Shown: positions 1 through 11,594 of the stretch, piece after piece
Numbering within the stretch: position 1 is the first letter of the stretch
Layout of the letters: every line of letters begins with the position of its first letter
The notes under the pieces: generated by a model
What the model was told of the DNA's origin: nothing
The model's database searches: none
Seen by the model: only the letters and a program-made list of their open reading frames with translations
From: Hypericum androsaemum
Taxonomy: Eukaryota; Streptophyta; Magnoliopsida; Malpighiales; Hypericaceae
Length of the DNA: 64,000 bases
Assembly: GCA_963995505.1 (NCBI GenBank)
Contig: OZ023187.1
Span: 3,355,501-3,419,500 of the forward strand
Direction of reading: 5' to 3'
Program-made: the position numbers and the translations under genes

Positions 1-228
1 AGGAATAATTTTTTCCGATAACTCTATTTGGGAAAATGTTTTTTTTTTATTTTTGCCCGGCAATAGATCCACGAGCACGAGCTTTAATCTGAGAGAAAAA
101 AGTTCCTCCTAGCATATTCCAAAGCGGTTATTGCATCTTAACCATCTAGAGTTGTTACAGGTGACTACAAATTTAATTTCATTTGAGAAATTTTTTAGTT
201 TAAAATGTAAAAAAAATTATTATAAAAA

Positions 229-872
229 ATGAGAAATAGGAATAGATTTATCTTTGAGAATGTCCATCCGGATGCTATTACTACTGTTTATCTGACCACT
301 AATACTCATCTTGAATTTGTGCACGTTAGTAACTTGTCTCGGATAGTTACTACTCCACTTTTGTACCAGAATACTTCGTGGATGGCTCCAGGAGTCGAAA
401 AAATAAAGTACAACTGCGACGCATCTTGGTTGGATCTGTCATCCTTTTCCGGACGTCACAGTTGCTAGAAACTGCGTTGGCCTCATTATCGGAGATACTG
501 CTGAAGCGGCTCATGTTGGTTCTCCTTTAGAAGCGGAGCTCAAAGCCATTAGGCTTGCTTTGAAGGATATTGCTAGTTCCTGGCTTCTGGGAAAACAATT
601 GTAGAAACGAATTGTTATGTTGCTTTTTGTATGCTTATTGACCCCAACCCGGTTGTAAGTTGATATTTAGAAAATCTTGTTAAGGAGCTTAGAAGGGATC
701 TAGAGGTCCTTCCCTTTTGTATTTTGAGTTACACCTCTCGTTCAAACAATCCGTAGCGGATTGTTTGAGTAAGATGTGTCAACTAAATATCCTTCCGAGT
801 AATTGGGTGGTCTGTCATCCTTCGGAAGTGCTATACTCGTTGTTCCTGGATCTTCCTCCTTAATGAAAATAT
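229..872 (+). pseudogene. LINE-type RNase H domain remnant
   Basis: Three reading frames, joined by at least three frame changes and stops, spell a plant L1-type C-terminal RNase H domain. The first frame has a linker with RFIFEN and the start of the domain (KYNCDASW, containing the first catalytic Asp). A second frame from about 461 continues with VGLIIGD and EAELKAIRLAL (catalytic Glu region). A third gives TIVETNCYVAF, and a fourth, near 745, reads PVADCLSK, the usual end of this domain. No reverse transcriptase lies upstream in the window, so only the 3' tail is visible. The copy is dead. The same fold also occurs in plant stand-alone RNase H-like genes, but the linker points to a LINE. 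Confidence 0.7.
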
Positions 873-1118
873 AAGTTACTTTATTTCTTAACAAAAAATA
901 GACCTCACAATTTTCGACTTGATACATAAATTAAAGAAAAAGCAATTACATCTTACTAAATATTTTTGTAATGAGGTATGGTTTCTGATTCTTTTGGAGG
1001 ATATATATGATCTCTGAAGGGTATCTTGTTTTCAACTTCTTTTGTCCTTGCCAACCGACTCGCAAGGATATTTTGTCCACGTTAAAAAAAATTGCTCTCA
1101 TAGTATAAGGTAAGCGAG
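873..1118. other. AT-rich spacer, no gene seen
   Basis: Only short frames lacking codon-like composition are present. Nothing recognisable lies between the LINE remnant and the possible hAT end at 1119. Confidence 0.5.
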
Positions 1119-1398
1119 CAAGGTTGTCAGGATCGCGATTATAATCATAAGATCGTACGATTTTACGAGTCGCTATTGCTCTACCGTGCTGGATTACATG
1201 CAAGATCTTAATGTTGAACGGATCGGTGGGATCGCCGAGTATAATCGTAAGATCGCAAGATCTGCGATTAAAATCACAAGAATGTTTTCAACTAATTCCC
1301 TCCCTGTACCTACAAGAGATTTAGTGAATATTTTTTGTATTTCTTTTTTTAATTATATTTGGTATTTTTTAGAAGTTTCCTAATTTTTGTAAAGATAA

Positions 1399-2077
1399 TG
1401 ATGTGAACATGTCCACTATGGAGCTACAAGACCCACAACCAGTTCGAGTTCCACTTGGACCAATCACAAGAGCAAGAGCAAAGACGCTTCAAGCTGAGCT
1501 CAACGGATTAATTCAAGGGATTTGGACTACAACCAGTTCGTGTAAGCCCGTGGACGTCCATGCAAAGCCCATGCACGTGATTGGAGTTGTTTTGGAAGCC
1601 TAAAGGAATAGAACCAAGATTCCTACTTTTTAGGAATAAGAGTTATCCAAACTTTTTATAACTTTTTAGGAATAAGAGTTATCCAATAGTGGATAATGAT
1701 AAGTTTGGAGCTCTTCAGAACTTATCTTGTTGACTTTGGAGTCTATCCAGGTCAGTTTTAACCTCTATATAAGGAGGGCCACGAATTCAATAAAGGCATC
1801 ACTTTTTGGCATAAGAAAATTCGTGAGATTTGATACTCTGGTTGTCCTTGTGGGCTGGATTGCTTAGCTAGGGCGTTTGTACTTATCAAACGGAATTTCC
1901 AACTCCGTTTGTGGCGTATTCGATTCAAGATCAAGGTTCGCGTTCTCACCATTGCTACGGGTCAAAGTTAACTAACACTAAGGTTCGGTGCAAGGCGCAA
2001 GGCGACGGGTCAAGATCAACCATCATCCTAGAGTAGACGGTCCGAGTTGGTGCGAGTTCCTGACGGGATTCATATCA
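1399..2077 (+). repeat. 5' LTR of the Ty3 element
   Basis: Starts TGATGTG and ends CATATCA. It contains a TATA box (TATATAAG, 1766-1773), an AATAAA at 1789-1794 that could serve as polyadenylation signal, and a direct repeat of TTTTTAGGAATAAGAG near 1630-1680. The first 205 nt also encode the Pol C-terminus in the 3' copy, so this LTR carries a spurious short frame at 1403-1603 that starts with GTG and is not a gene. Confidence 0.96.
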
Positions 2078-2079
2078 TT

Positions 2080-2097
2080 TGGTATCAAGAGCTTAGG
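2080..2097 (+). other. Primer-binding site, initiator tRNA-Met type
   Basis: TGGTATCAAGAGC begins two bases after the 5' LTR. It matches the standard plant TGGTATCAGAGC site for initiator tRNA-Met apart from one extra A. Confidence 0.85.
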
Positions 2098-2635
2098 TTC
2101 TACTTTAGGCCTTCTATCCTTTTGTTTAACGCTTTGTTTAATTCTAGTATTCTGATTTGTTTTTTTTTTCGTAGTAGTTTGGTATTTCAGATTCGTGACT
2201 TTAGTGTCCTAAGTCGTGTATTCTGATCAAAAAGAAAAAAAAGAAAAAAAAAAGAAAAAAAGAAAAAAAGAAGTCAGAATTCAAGTAGGATTAGTAGAAT
2301 CAGAATTCAAGTAGGACTAGTAGTATTGGATAGTGCAATTTCGTGATTCAAGAAGATAGAAGCGAAGGCAAGAACGAAAGCAAGAAGAAGAAAGAAGAGG
2401 ACTCGGCAACTAAAGTGTGCGAAGGCCAAGCTAATCTCTACTAGCTCAGCAAGAACCAACAAGAGTGCCACGAGTGGAAAAGGCAAGAGTGGTGAGCACT
2501 ATAGAGAGAAAAGAGCCAAATAGTGGAGTGTAAACACGAGTGAATCCGAGTGCAACATACTTTGAGGGTAAACACGTAAGGGAGTGATTGGTGAGGTCCA
2601 TTATTATTTTAACTAACCAATTTTATTGCAGCAAC
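2098..2635 (+). other. Untranslated leader of the Ty3 element
   Basis: It holds an A-rich run interrupted by single G residues (about 2229-2271), two copies of TCAGAATTCAAGTAGGA (about 2274-2316), and a pyrimidine stretch ending in GCAG at 2629-2632, just before the gag ATG. The last looks like a 3' splice site, which would allow a spliced RNA. No gene is seen. Confidence 0.6.
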
Positions 2636-5600
2636 ATGTCTCAAGAAAATGAAGGAGAAAGACAAGGAGCTTGGGGCAACGTTGACCCTAAGGTATTTGT
2701 GGAGGCCTTAACAGGGAAGCTCCAACAAATGATGAGAGCGGAGGTTGAGCAAATACACCAACGCCTGGATGTCATAGAGAGTTCACGTGCTAGCCAACAA
2801 CCACAAGGCATACCTCATGCCCAAAGAAGGATAGCACCTATGGGAGGAATGAGTGGAGATGATTCTGGCTTTGATGAGGACGTGGGCTCCACAAGGAATG
2901 TTAGGAGGTTGAGGAATGAACGCCAACCTAGGGAGGCCAGGCGGAGAAGGGATGAGAATTTGGGAAGCATCAAGTTAAAAATACCTTCCTTTGCAGGTCG
3001 TTCTGATCCGGAGGCTTATCTTGAATGGGAGAAGAAGATTGAATTTGTGTTTGATTGTCACAATTGTTCAGAGGCAAAGAAGGTAAAGCTGGTTGTGACT
3101 GAGTTTACCGACTATGCTATAACTTGGTGGGATCAATTTGTCACAAGCAGGAGACGTAACGGAGAATTTGCCATAGAGACATGGGAGGAGATGAAAGTTG
3201 TGATGAGGAAACGCTTTGTTCCTAGTCATTACTACCGTGATCTTTTTAAAAAGTTACAAGGACTGCGACAAGGAAGTATGAGCGTGGAAGATTACTACAA
3301 GCAGATGGAGATGGCCATGATACGAGCCAACGTAGAGGAGGATCGTGAAGCCACCATGGCTAGGTTCTTGAATGGACTAAATCCTGAAATTCAAGACAAA
3401 GTGGAGCTACAACACTACGTTGAATTGGAAGATATGGTTCATATGGCCAACAAGATAGAGAAACAAATGAAGAGAGGGGGAGGAACACGAGCTACATCAA
3501 GTGCTACTTGGAAGTCGAATTATCCAAAAAAGTTTGATAAGCCACAAGCAGCCAAAGTAGAACACAAGGCCGAAAGTTCTAGTACCAACTCTCAAAAGAA
3601 AGTAGAAGCCCCTCCTACAAGAAATCGAGACATTAGGTGTTTTAAATGTCAAGGAAGGGGGCACATAGCAAGCCAATGTCCTAACAAGCAGGTTATGGTG
3701 CTTAGAGAGAGCGGGGAGGTCGAGACAGAAGGAGAAGACTCGGACCATGGAAGCATGCCCTCATTGGAAGACCTGTCCGAAGAGGAATTCCAAGCTACTG
3801 AAGCACTCACTTTGGTGACAAGAAGGGCTTTGAACTTGCAAGTAAAAGAAGGGGATGACGTAGCACAACGAGAGAATATTTTCCACACAAGGTGTCATGT
3901 GCAGGGCAAGGTGTGTAGTGTCATTATTGACGGAGGAAGCTGTGCTAATGTTGCAAGCACCACTATGGTAGAAAAGTTGGGGTTGATCACAAAGAAACAC
4001 CCTAAACCTTACAAGCTACAGTGGTTGAATGATAGTGGAGAAGTACGCGTGGAAGGGCAAGTGCTAGTGACATTTCGAATTGGCAAATATGAAGATGAAG
4101 TGCTATGTGATGTGGTGCCGATGCAAGCTGGTCACCTACTACTTGGAAGGCCATGGCAATTTGATAGGAAGGTTAAGCATGATGGCTACACGAACAAGTA
4201 CTCGTTCACATTCAATCGACGAGTAATCACATTAGTGCCCTTAACACCGTCACAAGTTTGTGAAGATCAATTGAAGTTACAAAAAGAGAGTGATGAGAGA
4301 AAGAAGAGTGACCAAAAGAAAAGAATTGAGCGGAGAGAAGAAGCCGAAAAAAAGAAAGGAAAAACGGCCAATGAAGAGAAAGAGCTTGAGAGAGCAAAAG
4401 AAGTGGGAAAAACAGAAATTAAAACGGCCAATGAGAGAAAAACCGAGGGGTGGAAAAGGAGTTTTTATGTGGGAGCAAGTGATATCAAGCAAGCATGTTT
4501 TGACAAAAAGCCAATGATCGTACTTATGTACAAGGAGGCATTTTTAAACACTAACGAACTTGAACCACACTTGCCTAGTATGGTTGTTTCCCTTTTACAG
4601 GACTACGAGGATGTTTTCCCCAACGAGCTACCATCAGGATTACCACCTATCCGAGGGATTGAGCACCAAATTGACTTGGTTCCGGGAGCTGCCATACCTA
4701 ATCGTCCCGCATATAGGAGCAATCCGGAGGAAATAAAGGAACTTGAGCGACAAGTCAACGAGCTATTGGAGAAAGGGTACGTGAGAGAGAGCATGAGTCC
4801 TTGTGCCGTGCCAGTCCTACTCGTGCCTAAGAAGGATGGATCGTGGAGGATGTGTGTTGATTGTCGAGCAGTCAACAACATAACGATAAAATATCGTCAC
4901 CCTATTCCTCGTTTAGATGACATGTTAGATGAGCTGTATGGATCGAGCATGTTTTCTAAAATTGACTTAAAGAGTGGTTATCATCAAATTAGAATGAAAG
5001 AAGGAGATGAGTGGAAGACAGCCTTTAAAACGAAATATGGATTATATGAATGGATGGTCATGCCATTCGGTCTGTCTAATGCTCCTAGTACATTTATGCG
5101 GCTCATGAATCATGTTTTACGTCCATTTATTGGCAAATTTGTAGTTGTTTATTTTGATGATATACTTGTTTATAGCAAGAGCATGGAGGATCACATGGAA
5201 CATTTGAAATCTGTTCTAAATGCACTTAGAAAGGATCAATTGTTTGCTAACTTGAAGAAGTGCACTTTTTGCACAGATAAGCTTGTCTTCTTGGGTTTTG
5301 TTGTTAGTGCTAAAGGAATACAGGTCGATGAAGAAAAGATACGTGCAATTCGAGATTGGCCAAGTCCCACGAGCGTGGCTAAAGTCCGAAGTTTCCATGG
5401 ACTAGCTAGTTTCTACAGGAGATTTGTGAAAGATTTTAGTAGCTTAGCCGCACCACTTACTGAAGTAATCAAGAAGAACGTTGGATTTAGCTGGGGTGAA
5501 GCTCAAGAGAAGGCGTTTCAGCTCATCAAGGAGAAGTTGACGAATGCCCCTTTATTATCGTTACCTAACTTTTCTAAAGCGTTTGAAGTTGAGTGTGATG

Positions 5601-7414
5601 CTTCAGGTGTTGGAATAGGCGCTGTGCTCATGCAAGAAGGACGACCAATTGCTTACTTTAGTGAAAAGCTAAGCGGAGCAGCCTTGAATTACCCAACTTA
5701 CGACAAGGAATTGTATGCATTGGTTCGGACATTGGAGACATGGCAACATTACTTATGGCCCAAGGAATTTGTGATTCATACTGACCATGAATCTTTGAAG
5801 CATTTAAAGGGTCAACACAAGCTGAATAAAAGGCATGCACGTTGGGTTGAATTTATTGAGACGTTTCCTTATGTCATACGCTACAAGCAAGGTAAGGTAA
5901 ACGTAGTAGCCGATGCACTGTCACGAAGGTATGTTTTGATTTTAACTCTTGATGCAAAATTACTTGGTTTTGAACGCATTAAAGAGTTATACGCTGATGA
6001 TACTGACTTTGGTGATGTGTTTCGTGGAACCGAGAGGAGTGCGTCTGGTAAGTTCTTTCGGAATGAAGGGTATCTATTTCGTGAGAATAAGCTTTGTGTG
6101 CCTAATTGTTCCATGCGAGAATTGTTGATACAAGAGGCACACGGAGGCGGATTGATGGGACATTTTGGAATAGCAAAGACTTTAGCAATTTTACACGAGC
6201 ACTTCCACTGGCCGCACATGAAGCGCGACGTTGAGAGAGTTTGTGGACGTTGCATCACTTGCAAGCAAGCTAAGTCTAAGGTAAAACCCCACGGTTTGTA
6301 CAGTCCCCTACCTATACCTACTGAGCCTTGGATTGATATTTCTATGGACTTTGTGTTAGGACTTCCTAGGACTAAACGTGGTAGAGATTCAATTTTTGTC
6401 GTGGTTGATAGGTTTTCTAAGATGGCGCATTTTATTCCTTGTCATAAAACTGATGATGCCTCACATATTGCTGATTTGTTCTTTCGGGAAGTTGTAAGAC
6501 TGCATGGCATGCCTAGAACAATCATTTCAGATAGAGATACTAAGTTCTTAAGCTACTTTTGGAAGACTTTGTGGTGTAAGTTAGGTACCAAGTTATTATT
6601 TTCTACTACTTGTCATCCACAAACTGATGGACAAACAGAAGTTGTGAATAGGACTTTGTCTACACTGTTAAGAGCGCTCATTAAGCATAATATTAAAGCT
6701 TGGGAAGATTGTTTGCCACATGTTGAGTTTGCTTATAATCGATCTGTTCATTCTGCTACTCAATTCTCACCGTTTGAACTTGTGTATGGTTTTAATCCTC
6801 TGACCCCACTAGATGTATCACCTTTGCCTTCGAATGAGTATGTTAACTTAGATGGCAAGAAGAAGGCTGAATTTGTCAAGCAGCCGCATGAGAAGGCGAG
6901 ATTGAACATTGAGAAACGAACGGAGCACTATGCAAGACAAGCGAATAAAGGGCGACACAAAGTTGTCTTTGAGCCTGGTGATTGGGTTTGGTTGCATATG
7001 AGGAAGGAACGGTTTCCCGTGCAACGGCGTTCAAAGTTACTACCTCGTGGGGATGGTCCCTTCCAAGTTTTAGAGCGCATCAATGACAATGCTTATAAGC
7101 TTGACCTGCCGGGTGAGTATAATGTAAGTGCTTCTTTTAATGTTGCTGACTTAAGCCCGTTTGATGTAGGTGAAGATTTGAGGGCAAATCCTTTTCAAGA
7201 GGGGGGGAATGATGTGAACATGTCCACTATGGAGCTACAAGACCCACAACCAGTTCGAGTTCCACTTGGACCAATCACAAGAGCAAGAGCAAAGACGCTT
7301 CAAGCTGAGCTCAACGGATTAATTCAAGGGATTTGGACTACAACCAGCTCGTGTAAGCCCGTGGACGTCCATGCAAAGCCCATGCACGTGATTGGAGTTG
7401 TTTTGGAAGCCTAA
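2636..7414 (+). CDS. Gag-Pol polyprotein of the Ty3 element
   Basis: A single intact frame of 1592 aa from the ATG at 2636 (MSQENEGE). The open frame extends further upstream but has no ATG there. Domains in order: retrotransposon Gag core about residues 120-215; CCHC zinc knuckle near 335 ([14 protein letters not shown]); aspartic protease near 430 (IIDGGSCAN, the DGG form common in plant elements); reverse transcriptase about 700-880 with [10 protein letters not shown] and the YFDD catalytic box near 838; RNase H about 985-1090 ([10 protein letters not shown]); integrase zinc domain near 1166-1210 (H-H-C-C); DDE integrase core about 1232-1390 ([24 protein letters not shown]). The C-terminus passes through the purine tract and ends 205 nt inside the 3' LTR. 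No chromodomain is recognisable. All catalytic motifs are present. Confidence 0.96.
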   Translation: MSQENEGERQGAWGNVDPKVFVEALTGKLQQMMRAEVEQIHQRLDVIESSRASQQPQGIPHAQRRIAPMGGMSGDDSGFDEDVGSTRNVRRLRNERQPREARRRRDENLGSIKLKIPSFAGRSDPEAYLEWEKKIEFVFDCHNCSEAKKVKLVVTEFTDYAITWWDQFVTSRRRNGEFAIETWEEMKVVMRKRFVPSHYYRDLFKKLQGLRQGSMSVEDYYKQMEMAMIRANVEEDREATMARFLNGLNPEIQDKVELQHYVELEDMVHMANKIEKQMKRGGGTRATSSATWKSNYPKKFDKPQAAKVEHKAESSSTNSQKKVEAPPTRNRDIRCFKCQGRGHIASQCPNKQVMVLRESGEVETEGEDSDHGSMPSLEDLSEEEFQATEALTLVTRRALNLQVKEGDDVAQRENIFHTRCHVQGKVCSVIIDGGSCANVASTTMVEKLGLITKKHPKPYKLQWLNDSGEVRVEGQVLVTFRIGKYEDEVLCDVVPMQAGHLLLGRPWQFDRKVKHDGYTNKYSFTFNRRVITLVPLTPSQVCEDQLKLQKESDERKKSDQKKRIERREEAEKKKGKTANEEKELERAKEVGKTEIKTANERKTEGWKRSFYVGASDIKQACFDKKPMIVLMYKEAFLNTNELEPHLPSMVVSLLQDYEDVFPNELPSGLPPIRGIEHQIDLVPGAAIPNRPAYRSNPEEIKELERQVNELLEKGYVRESMSPCAVPVLLVPKKDGSWRMCVDCRAVNNITIKYRHPIPRLDDMLDELYGSSMFSKIDLKSGYHQIRMKEGDEWKTAFKTKYGLYEWMVMPFGLSNAPSTFMRLMNHVLRPFIGKFVVVYFDDILVYSKSMEDHMEHLKSVLNALRKDQLFANLKKCTFCTDKLVFLGFVVSAKGIQVDEEKIRAIRDWPSPTSVAKVRSFHGLASFYRRFVKDFSSLAAPLTEVIKKNVGFSWGEAQEKAFQLIKEKLTNAPLLSLPNFSKAFEVECDASGVGIGAVLMQEGRPIAYFSEKLSGAALNYPTYDKELYALVRTLETWQHYLWPKEFVIHTDHESLKHLKGQHKLNKRHARWVEFIETFPYVIRYKQGKVNVVADALSRRYVLILTLDAKLLGFERIKELYADDTDFGDVFRGTERSASGKFFRNEGYLFRENKLCVPNCSMRELLIQEAHGGGLMGHFGIAKTLAILHEHFHWPHMKRDVERVCGRCITCKQAKSKVKPHGLYSPLPIPTEPWIDISMDFVLGLPRTKRGRDSIFVVVDRFSKMAHFIPCHKTDDASHIADLFFREVVRLHGMPRTIISDRDTKFLSYFWKTLWCKLGTKLLFSTTCHPQTDGQTEVVNRTLSTLLRALIKHNIKAWEDCLPHVEFAYNRSVHSATQFSPFELVYGFNPLTPLDVSPLPSNEYVNLDGKKKAEFVKQPHEKARLNIEKRTEHYARQANKGRHKVVFEPGDWVWLHMRKERFPVQRRSKLLPRGDGPFQVLERINDNAYKLDLPGEYNVSASFNVADLSPFDVGEDLRANPFQEGGNDVNMSTMELQDPQPVRVPLGPITRARAKTLQAELNGLIQGIWTTTSSCKPVDVHAKPMHVIGVVLEA
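7199..7209 (+). other. Polypurine tract within the pol frame
   Basis: AGAGGGGGGGA A-type purine run directly before the 3' LTR TG. It is translated as part of Pol (QEGGND), so the priming site for plus-strand DNA lies inside the coding frame. Confidence 0.9.
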
Positions 7415-7888
7415 AGGAATAGAACCAAGATTCCTACTTTTTAGGAATAAGAGTTATCCAAATTTTTTATAACTTTTTAGGAATAAGAGTTATCCAATAG
7501 TGGATAATGATAAGTTTGGAGCTCTTCAGAACTTATCTTGTTGACTTTGGAGTCTATCCAGATCAGTTTTAACCTCTATATAAGGAGGGCCACGAATTCA
7601 ATAAAGGCATCACTTTTTGGCATAAGAAAATTCGTGAGATTTGATACTCTGGTTGTCCTTGTGGGCTGGATTGCTTAGCTAGGGCGTTTGTACTTATCAA
7701 ACGGAATTTCCATCTCCGTTTGTGGCGTATTCGATTCAAGATCAAGGTTCGCGTTCTCACCATTGCTACGGGTCAAAGTTAACTAACACTAAGGTTCGGT
7801 GCAAGGCGCAAGGCGACGGGTCAAGATCAACCATCATCCTAGAGTAGACGGTCCGAGTTGGTGCGAGTTCCTGACGGGATTCATATCA
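7210..7888 (+). repeat. 3' LTR of the Ty3 element
   Basis: Aligns without gaps to the 5' LTR at an offset of 5811. I count four substitutions, one each near 7348, 7462, 7562 and 7713. The TATA box is at 7577-7584. The first 205 nt encode the end of Pol. Confidence 0.96.
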
Positions 7889-8525
7889 TATGTGGTATTT
7901 CTTTAATAGTTTAAATCAGTATAACCCTAACCCTAATAGTGTGCACTATAAATATAAGGTCTTTGGCCGTATTCTAAAAGAAAAATAAGAAGGAATTAAA
8001 TAAGATCGAGAGAGAGATTATCGAATACGACGTAAGTCGGTCTCCATCTTTGGTTCTCGTGGTTTTGTAATCTAAGTGAATATTTTAATGAACTTTATCG
8101 CATGATTTAATAGAGCACTATTTTTTAGTTCACTACGATCATTTTTGTTCATGGTTTTGTAGTTCTACGATAGGAATTAAATAATGCTTGTCTACGATAG
8201 GAATTAAATAATACCCAAAGTAGGAGGTGAAGATCGTATGGAGGAAGATGTTGGGTTCGATGAGCAGACTGACTTGAATGCTTTGTTGAATTAAAGTTTT
8301 TAAGATGATGTTTGAGAAAATTATGTTTTTAGATAATGTTTGAGACAATGAGTGTTTATGACTTATGATTAAATTAATAAGAGTTTATGTTAAATTTATT
8401 TTTCTTAGTTATTTCTATAATTTTATCTATTTTGTGGGATTTTGCGATCCGTGTTATGATTCTCCAATCTACGATTTTTCTATACCCAAACGATCCTAAA
8501 TGAGATTCCGTTTTTGACAACCTTG
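7889..8525 (+). other. Spacer with promoter-like motifs, right part of the possible hAT element
   Basis: Contains ACCCTAACCCTAA (7924-7936, a plant telo-box-like motif), then a TATA-like CTATAAATATAAGG about 15 bp downstream, then a purine-rich leader with a GTAAGT at 8030. This looks like a promoter and first exon without a surviving coding region. A short frame at 8219-8293 may be a transposase tail. Confidence 0.4.
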
Positions 8526-8921
8526 ATGGCGGGTGAGGAATGTTCCCACAAAAAATAATATTTTATCAAAAATGTGTTTTAAATTGTAATATACGGACGG
8601 TAGTCCGTTTCTACCGACCTGGCACTTGTATCAGTTGGCACTAGATCTGGTCTAATTTAATTGAGAATTTTTGAATTTTAGTTGTTGAAATGTGTTAAAT
8701 TTTTAATAAATTCTTTTTCACCTTTTAAAATTTAAAATAATTCAAATCTGAATTAATTCAGTATATCTTCGAGTAACATACGAGATAAAATAAATCTACC
8801 GACAGTTTCTGAATTCTAACTGGCGGCCATCTCTGTGTTCTTTTCTTTCTACTAAAGGGCCTCCAAAAGTAGAGTACATGTTAGAATGTAAAAAAATACA
8901 TTTGATTTTTTTAAATATAAA
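8526..8921. other. AT-rich intergenic DNA, nothing recognised
   Basis: No codon-like frame, terminal repeat or RNA gene is seen. Confidence 0.5.
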
Positions 8922-8937
8922 TTTAGGTTAAGTCTTA

Positions 8938-9018
8938 ACTGCACATGGTACTAGAAGGTCCATGGATTCAAATCTTACCAAATATGATTATGTAAATAAT
9001 TTATCTTTCAAAAAAAAG
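8938..9018 (+). mobile_element. Short SINE with 16-bp target duplications
   Basis: An 81-bp insert ending in an A-rich tail is flanked by identical 16-bp copies of TTTAGGTTAAGTCTTA (8922-8937 and 9019-9034). GGATTCAAATC inside resembles a Pol III B box. It is probably 5'-truncated, since no clear A box is seen. Confidence 0.75.
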
Positions 9019-9034
9019 TTTAGGTTAAGTCTTA

Positions 9035-9636
9035 TAAATTAAAAAATATTATTGAAAGAATCTTTATAATGTTCGCTTTTGAATATTGGAGACATAAATT
9101 TGATATTACAAAAATGAATATTTATAATATAGTTCCTTGAAAATGAAATTCGATATTTAGCCATTTTATTTTAAATACCGAAATGATTTCTATATGTCAT
9201 TTTTTTACCGACTAAAGGACGGGCATTGAATTTTCTTCAAACTGCATTCGAAATTTCAACATTGGTATGATTACAGCACTAAAATATCTATTGCTCACCT
9301 TTTATTTTATATGTAGGATTATGTAAGTGCTCAATCATAATATAATAAAAATATATTTTTATTATATATAAGAACACACGTGCTTGGTTAAAAAAAACGT
9401 ATTAATAATTTGAATCTGCCCACGAAAACTAATTCAAGATAGAAAGTTAAATCACCAACTAAAAAATTATAATTAAGGAAAAACGTCCTAGGAGATTATT
9501 GAGATAATTTTCTGTACAATTTTCTAAACAATGGGGACTGGAAAATTATATATATATATTTTTTGGGGGTGGAAGACTGGAAATATTATATTGTACGTAC
9601 CGACCACTATTTTACACTAAAACTCATAAAACTCCA
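9035..9636. other. AT-rich intergenic DNA, nothing recognised
   Basis: No coding frame or terminal repeat found. A short TATATATAT run lies near 9550. Confidence 0.5.
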
Positions 9637-9645
9637 AATATTTTA

Positions 9646-11112
9646 GAAAAAATTACGCTCACGTCCCTGTAGTTTGGCGTCCCTCCCTCTGGGGTCCCTG
9701 CATTTCTCAAATCGTTCCTGACGTTCGGGAAGTTTGGTTTTAGAGACTCTCGGGTCCCTGACGGCTCTTTTTTTATTTTTGGTCATGGAAATGACCAAAA
9801 TATCCTTAAACAAAAAATAAAAAAAATTCACCTTCTCCACGAACAACTGAAAACCATATTTATGCACCCATGAACATCCAAGCTCAAGAATAAGAACACC
9901 CCAACCCAAAAAAAACCAAATTCATCATGAAAAAAAAATTCAATTAATTCATCATGAAGCAGATTTCATCTTCACTTGGTTCCAGCAAACATTGAAACTG
10001 CAAATAAAAAATTGTAATCCCAAGAACACCGATAACCCTAGGTAGAACTTTAATTAATTCCAACGCCACCACCGAACCAACACTTAATCCCAACCTCTCG
10101 CCTTCATTGTGATGTCGAACCTCCCGTAGCGGTACTTGAACCCCATGAGGAAGGAGACAGAAGCTCATAAGCTCTAATTTTAATGGGTTGCCCCTAATTT
10201 TTGTCTTGAATTTCTTCTTCTCTAGTGGGCGAGCTGGGTTGCACGGGGTGCTCTAGACGATGACGAGTGTTGTTTACCCTAATTTTGATGTTGGCGATGG
10301 TGATGTTGATTCAGGGGACGAAATGGGATTTGGGATTTTCGCCGGAGCAGACCTTGAAGAGGTGAAAAGGAGGACGAAGCTTAACTGTGATGGTGACAGT
10401 GAGGACGAAGGACGCCGGTGAGGACTAAGTCAAAAGGCTTCGGGTTTATTTTGTCCAATTTTTGATCTTGACGGTGACGTCTGCGAGGATGAAGTAAAGA
10501 CAACGCCGGTGACCTCGACGGTTGGATTTGAGTTGGAGTTTTTAGATGGCGGTGGGCCGGTTGTTGGAGAAGGAGAGGAAGCGTCAGAGATGAAGATGGA
10601 TGGGTCGGAGACGACGGTGGGGACTTGGGTAGACCCCAATCCGAAGAAGGATCTCCACCCTCAGCCGCTCAGTTGCGTAGGGCCGCTGTCTTCCAGCCTA
10701 GATATCGATCCCGTGGAGGTGGCAATAGTCGATCTTGTGACGAGCAAAACCCTAGGCTTGTTCGGGAGTCCCAATCGGAGATAGCGGGGCCGAGGGAATA
10801 GGACTTCGAGGGTTGGTGATTTGGCTAGTTGATTTTTTCTTAATGTTCTTGGTTGTGTTCTTGATTTGGTTAGTTTGATCTTGTTTTTGAGTTGGTTTTT
10901 GGTAGTTGGTATTTTTGTTCAAAAGTTGGAGAAGGTGCATTTTTTGTTTAAGGGTATTTTGGTCATTTCCATGATCAAAAATGAAAAAAAGAGTCGTCAG
11001 GGACCCAAGAATTTCTAAAACCAAACTTCGGGGACGTCAGGAACGATTTCGGAAATGCAGGGACCCTAGAAAGAGGAATACCAAACTATAAAAATCTGAG
11101 CGTAATTTTCTC
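9646..11112. mobile_element. Non-autonomous Mutator-like element 1 (long inverted ends)
   Basis: Inverted ends of about 210 bp begin GAAAAAATTACGCTCA on the left and GAGAAAATTACGCTCA on the right strand. They are flanked by a perfect 9-bp target duplication AATATTTTA (9637-9645 and 11113-11121). Nine-base duplications and long ends are Mutator superfamily hallmarks. The interior (about 9900-10800) is GC-richer than its surroundings and has short frames on both strands (for example 10509-10784 +) but no transposase. The interior may be acquired host sequence; I do not recognise it. Confidence 0.9.
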
Positions 11113-11594
11113 AATATTTTATTATTCGGTTTATCAATATGGGATACGATGGGTGTTAGCTAGACACTGGGGTTGCTTTTTTGAGAAAGTGGACACTTAC
11201 CCTTCAGCTTTCACCTTAAACGAGGCAAAGCTAGCCCACTTCCCAAAAATTAGCTTTTCTGGCGTACCAACGGATAAGCTTTTTGTTCTTCAGGCCCTGT
11301 AGTATCTTTATTATCACATGATCGTTGAACATCGAGCTTGAATTCTTAAAAAATATTTGAAAAATTTTGCAAAATATTTATATGTCTCGAACTTAGATTA
11401 ATGATTTATGAGCCTCGTATACTTTCTAGTCCAGTACAGTGAAAATTTTAAAATTTTTTTACTACTTAAAATAACTTTAATTATTCTAGTATCTTGATCT
11501 TCTCGCCACGTATATCAATAAATAATTCAAAAAAAGTACAATTTTTTTGAAGAGTTTCAAAAAGGTACTCTAGTACCAAAGTACAAAATTTATA

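Larger units (their letters stand above)
1399..7888 (+). mobile_element. Complete Ty3/gypsy LTR retrotransposon (CRM-like chromovirus lineage inferred)
   Basis: Two 679-bp LTRs with TGAT...ATCA ends enclose a primer-binding site, one long gag-pol frame and a purine tract. The LTRs differ at only four substitutions and have no indels between them, so the insertion is young. The Gag-Pol frame is unbroken, and order PR-RT-RH-INT assigns it to Ty3. The Pol frame runs through the purine tract into the 3' LTR and lacks an obvious chromodomain, a layout described for the centromeric CRM group; that assignment is inference. The 5-bp flanks (GATAA before 1399, TATGT after 7888) do not match, so no target duplication is visible. 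The element has everything an autonomous copy needs. Confidence 0.95.
1119..8525. mobile_element. Possible old hAT-like element split by the Ty3 element
   Basis: An 11-bp end CAAGGTTGTCA at 1119-1129 is repeated in inverted orientation at 8515-8525, with loosely similar sub-terminal sequence rich in GATCGT. The flanking octamers (TAAGCGAG and ATGGCGGG) agree at only five of eight positions. Removing the Ty3 element leaves about 0.9 kb. Just inside the right end (8219-8293) a short frame ends in DLNALLN and a stop, which could be the tail of a transposase. The terminal motif and 8-bp spacing fit hAT elements. This is a weak call. Confidence 0.35.

Noticed and set aside
1403..1603. Short frame in the 5' LTR
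   Set aside because: It is the LTR-borne copy of the Pol C-terminus, has no ATG at the given start and no role on its own.
2588..2635. N-terminal extension of Gag-Pol
   Set aside because: No ATG in this stretch; the frame opens at TTG, and a splice-acceptor-like GCAG lies just before the ATG at 2636.
7924..7936. Interstitial telomere
   Set aside because: Only two CCCTAA units; better explained as a promoter telo-box.
10430..10784. Overlapping frames on both strands as genes
   Set aside because: They lie inside a Mutator-like element, overlap each other and show no domain.
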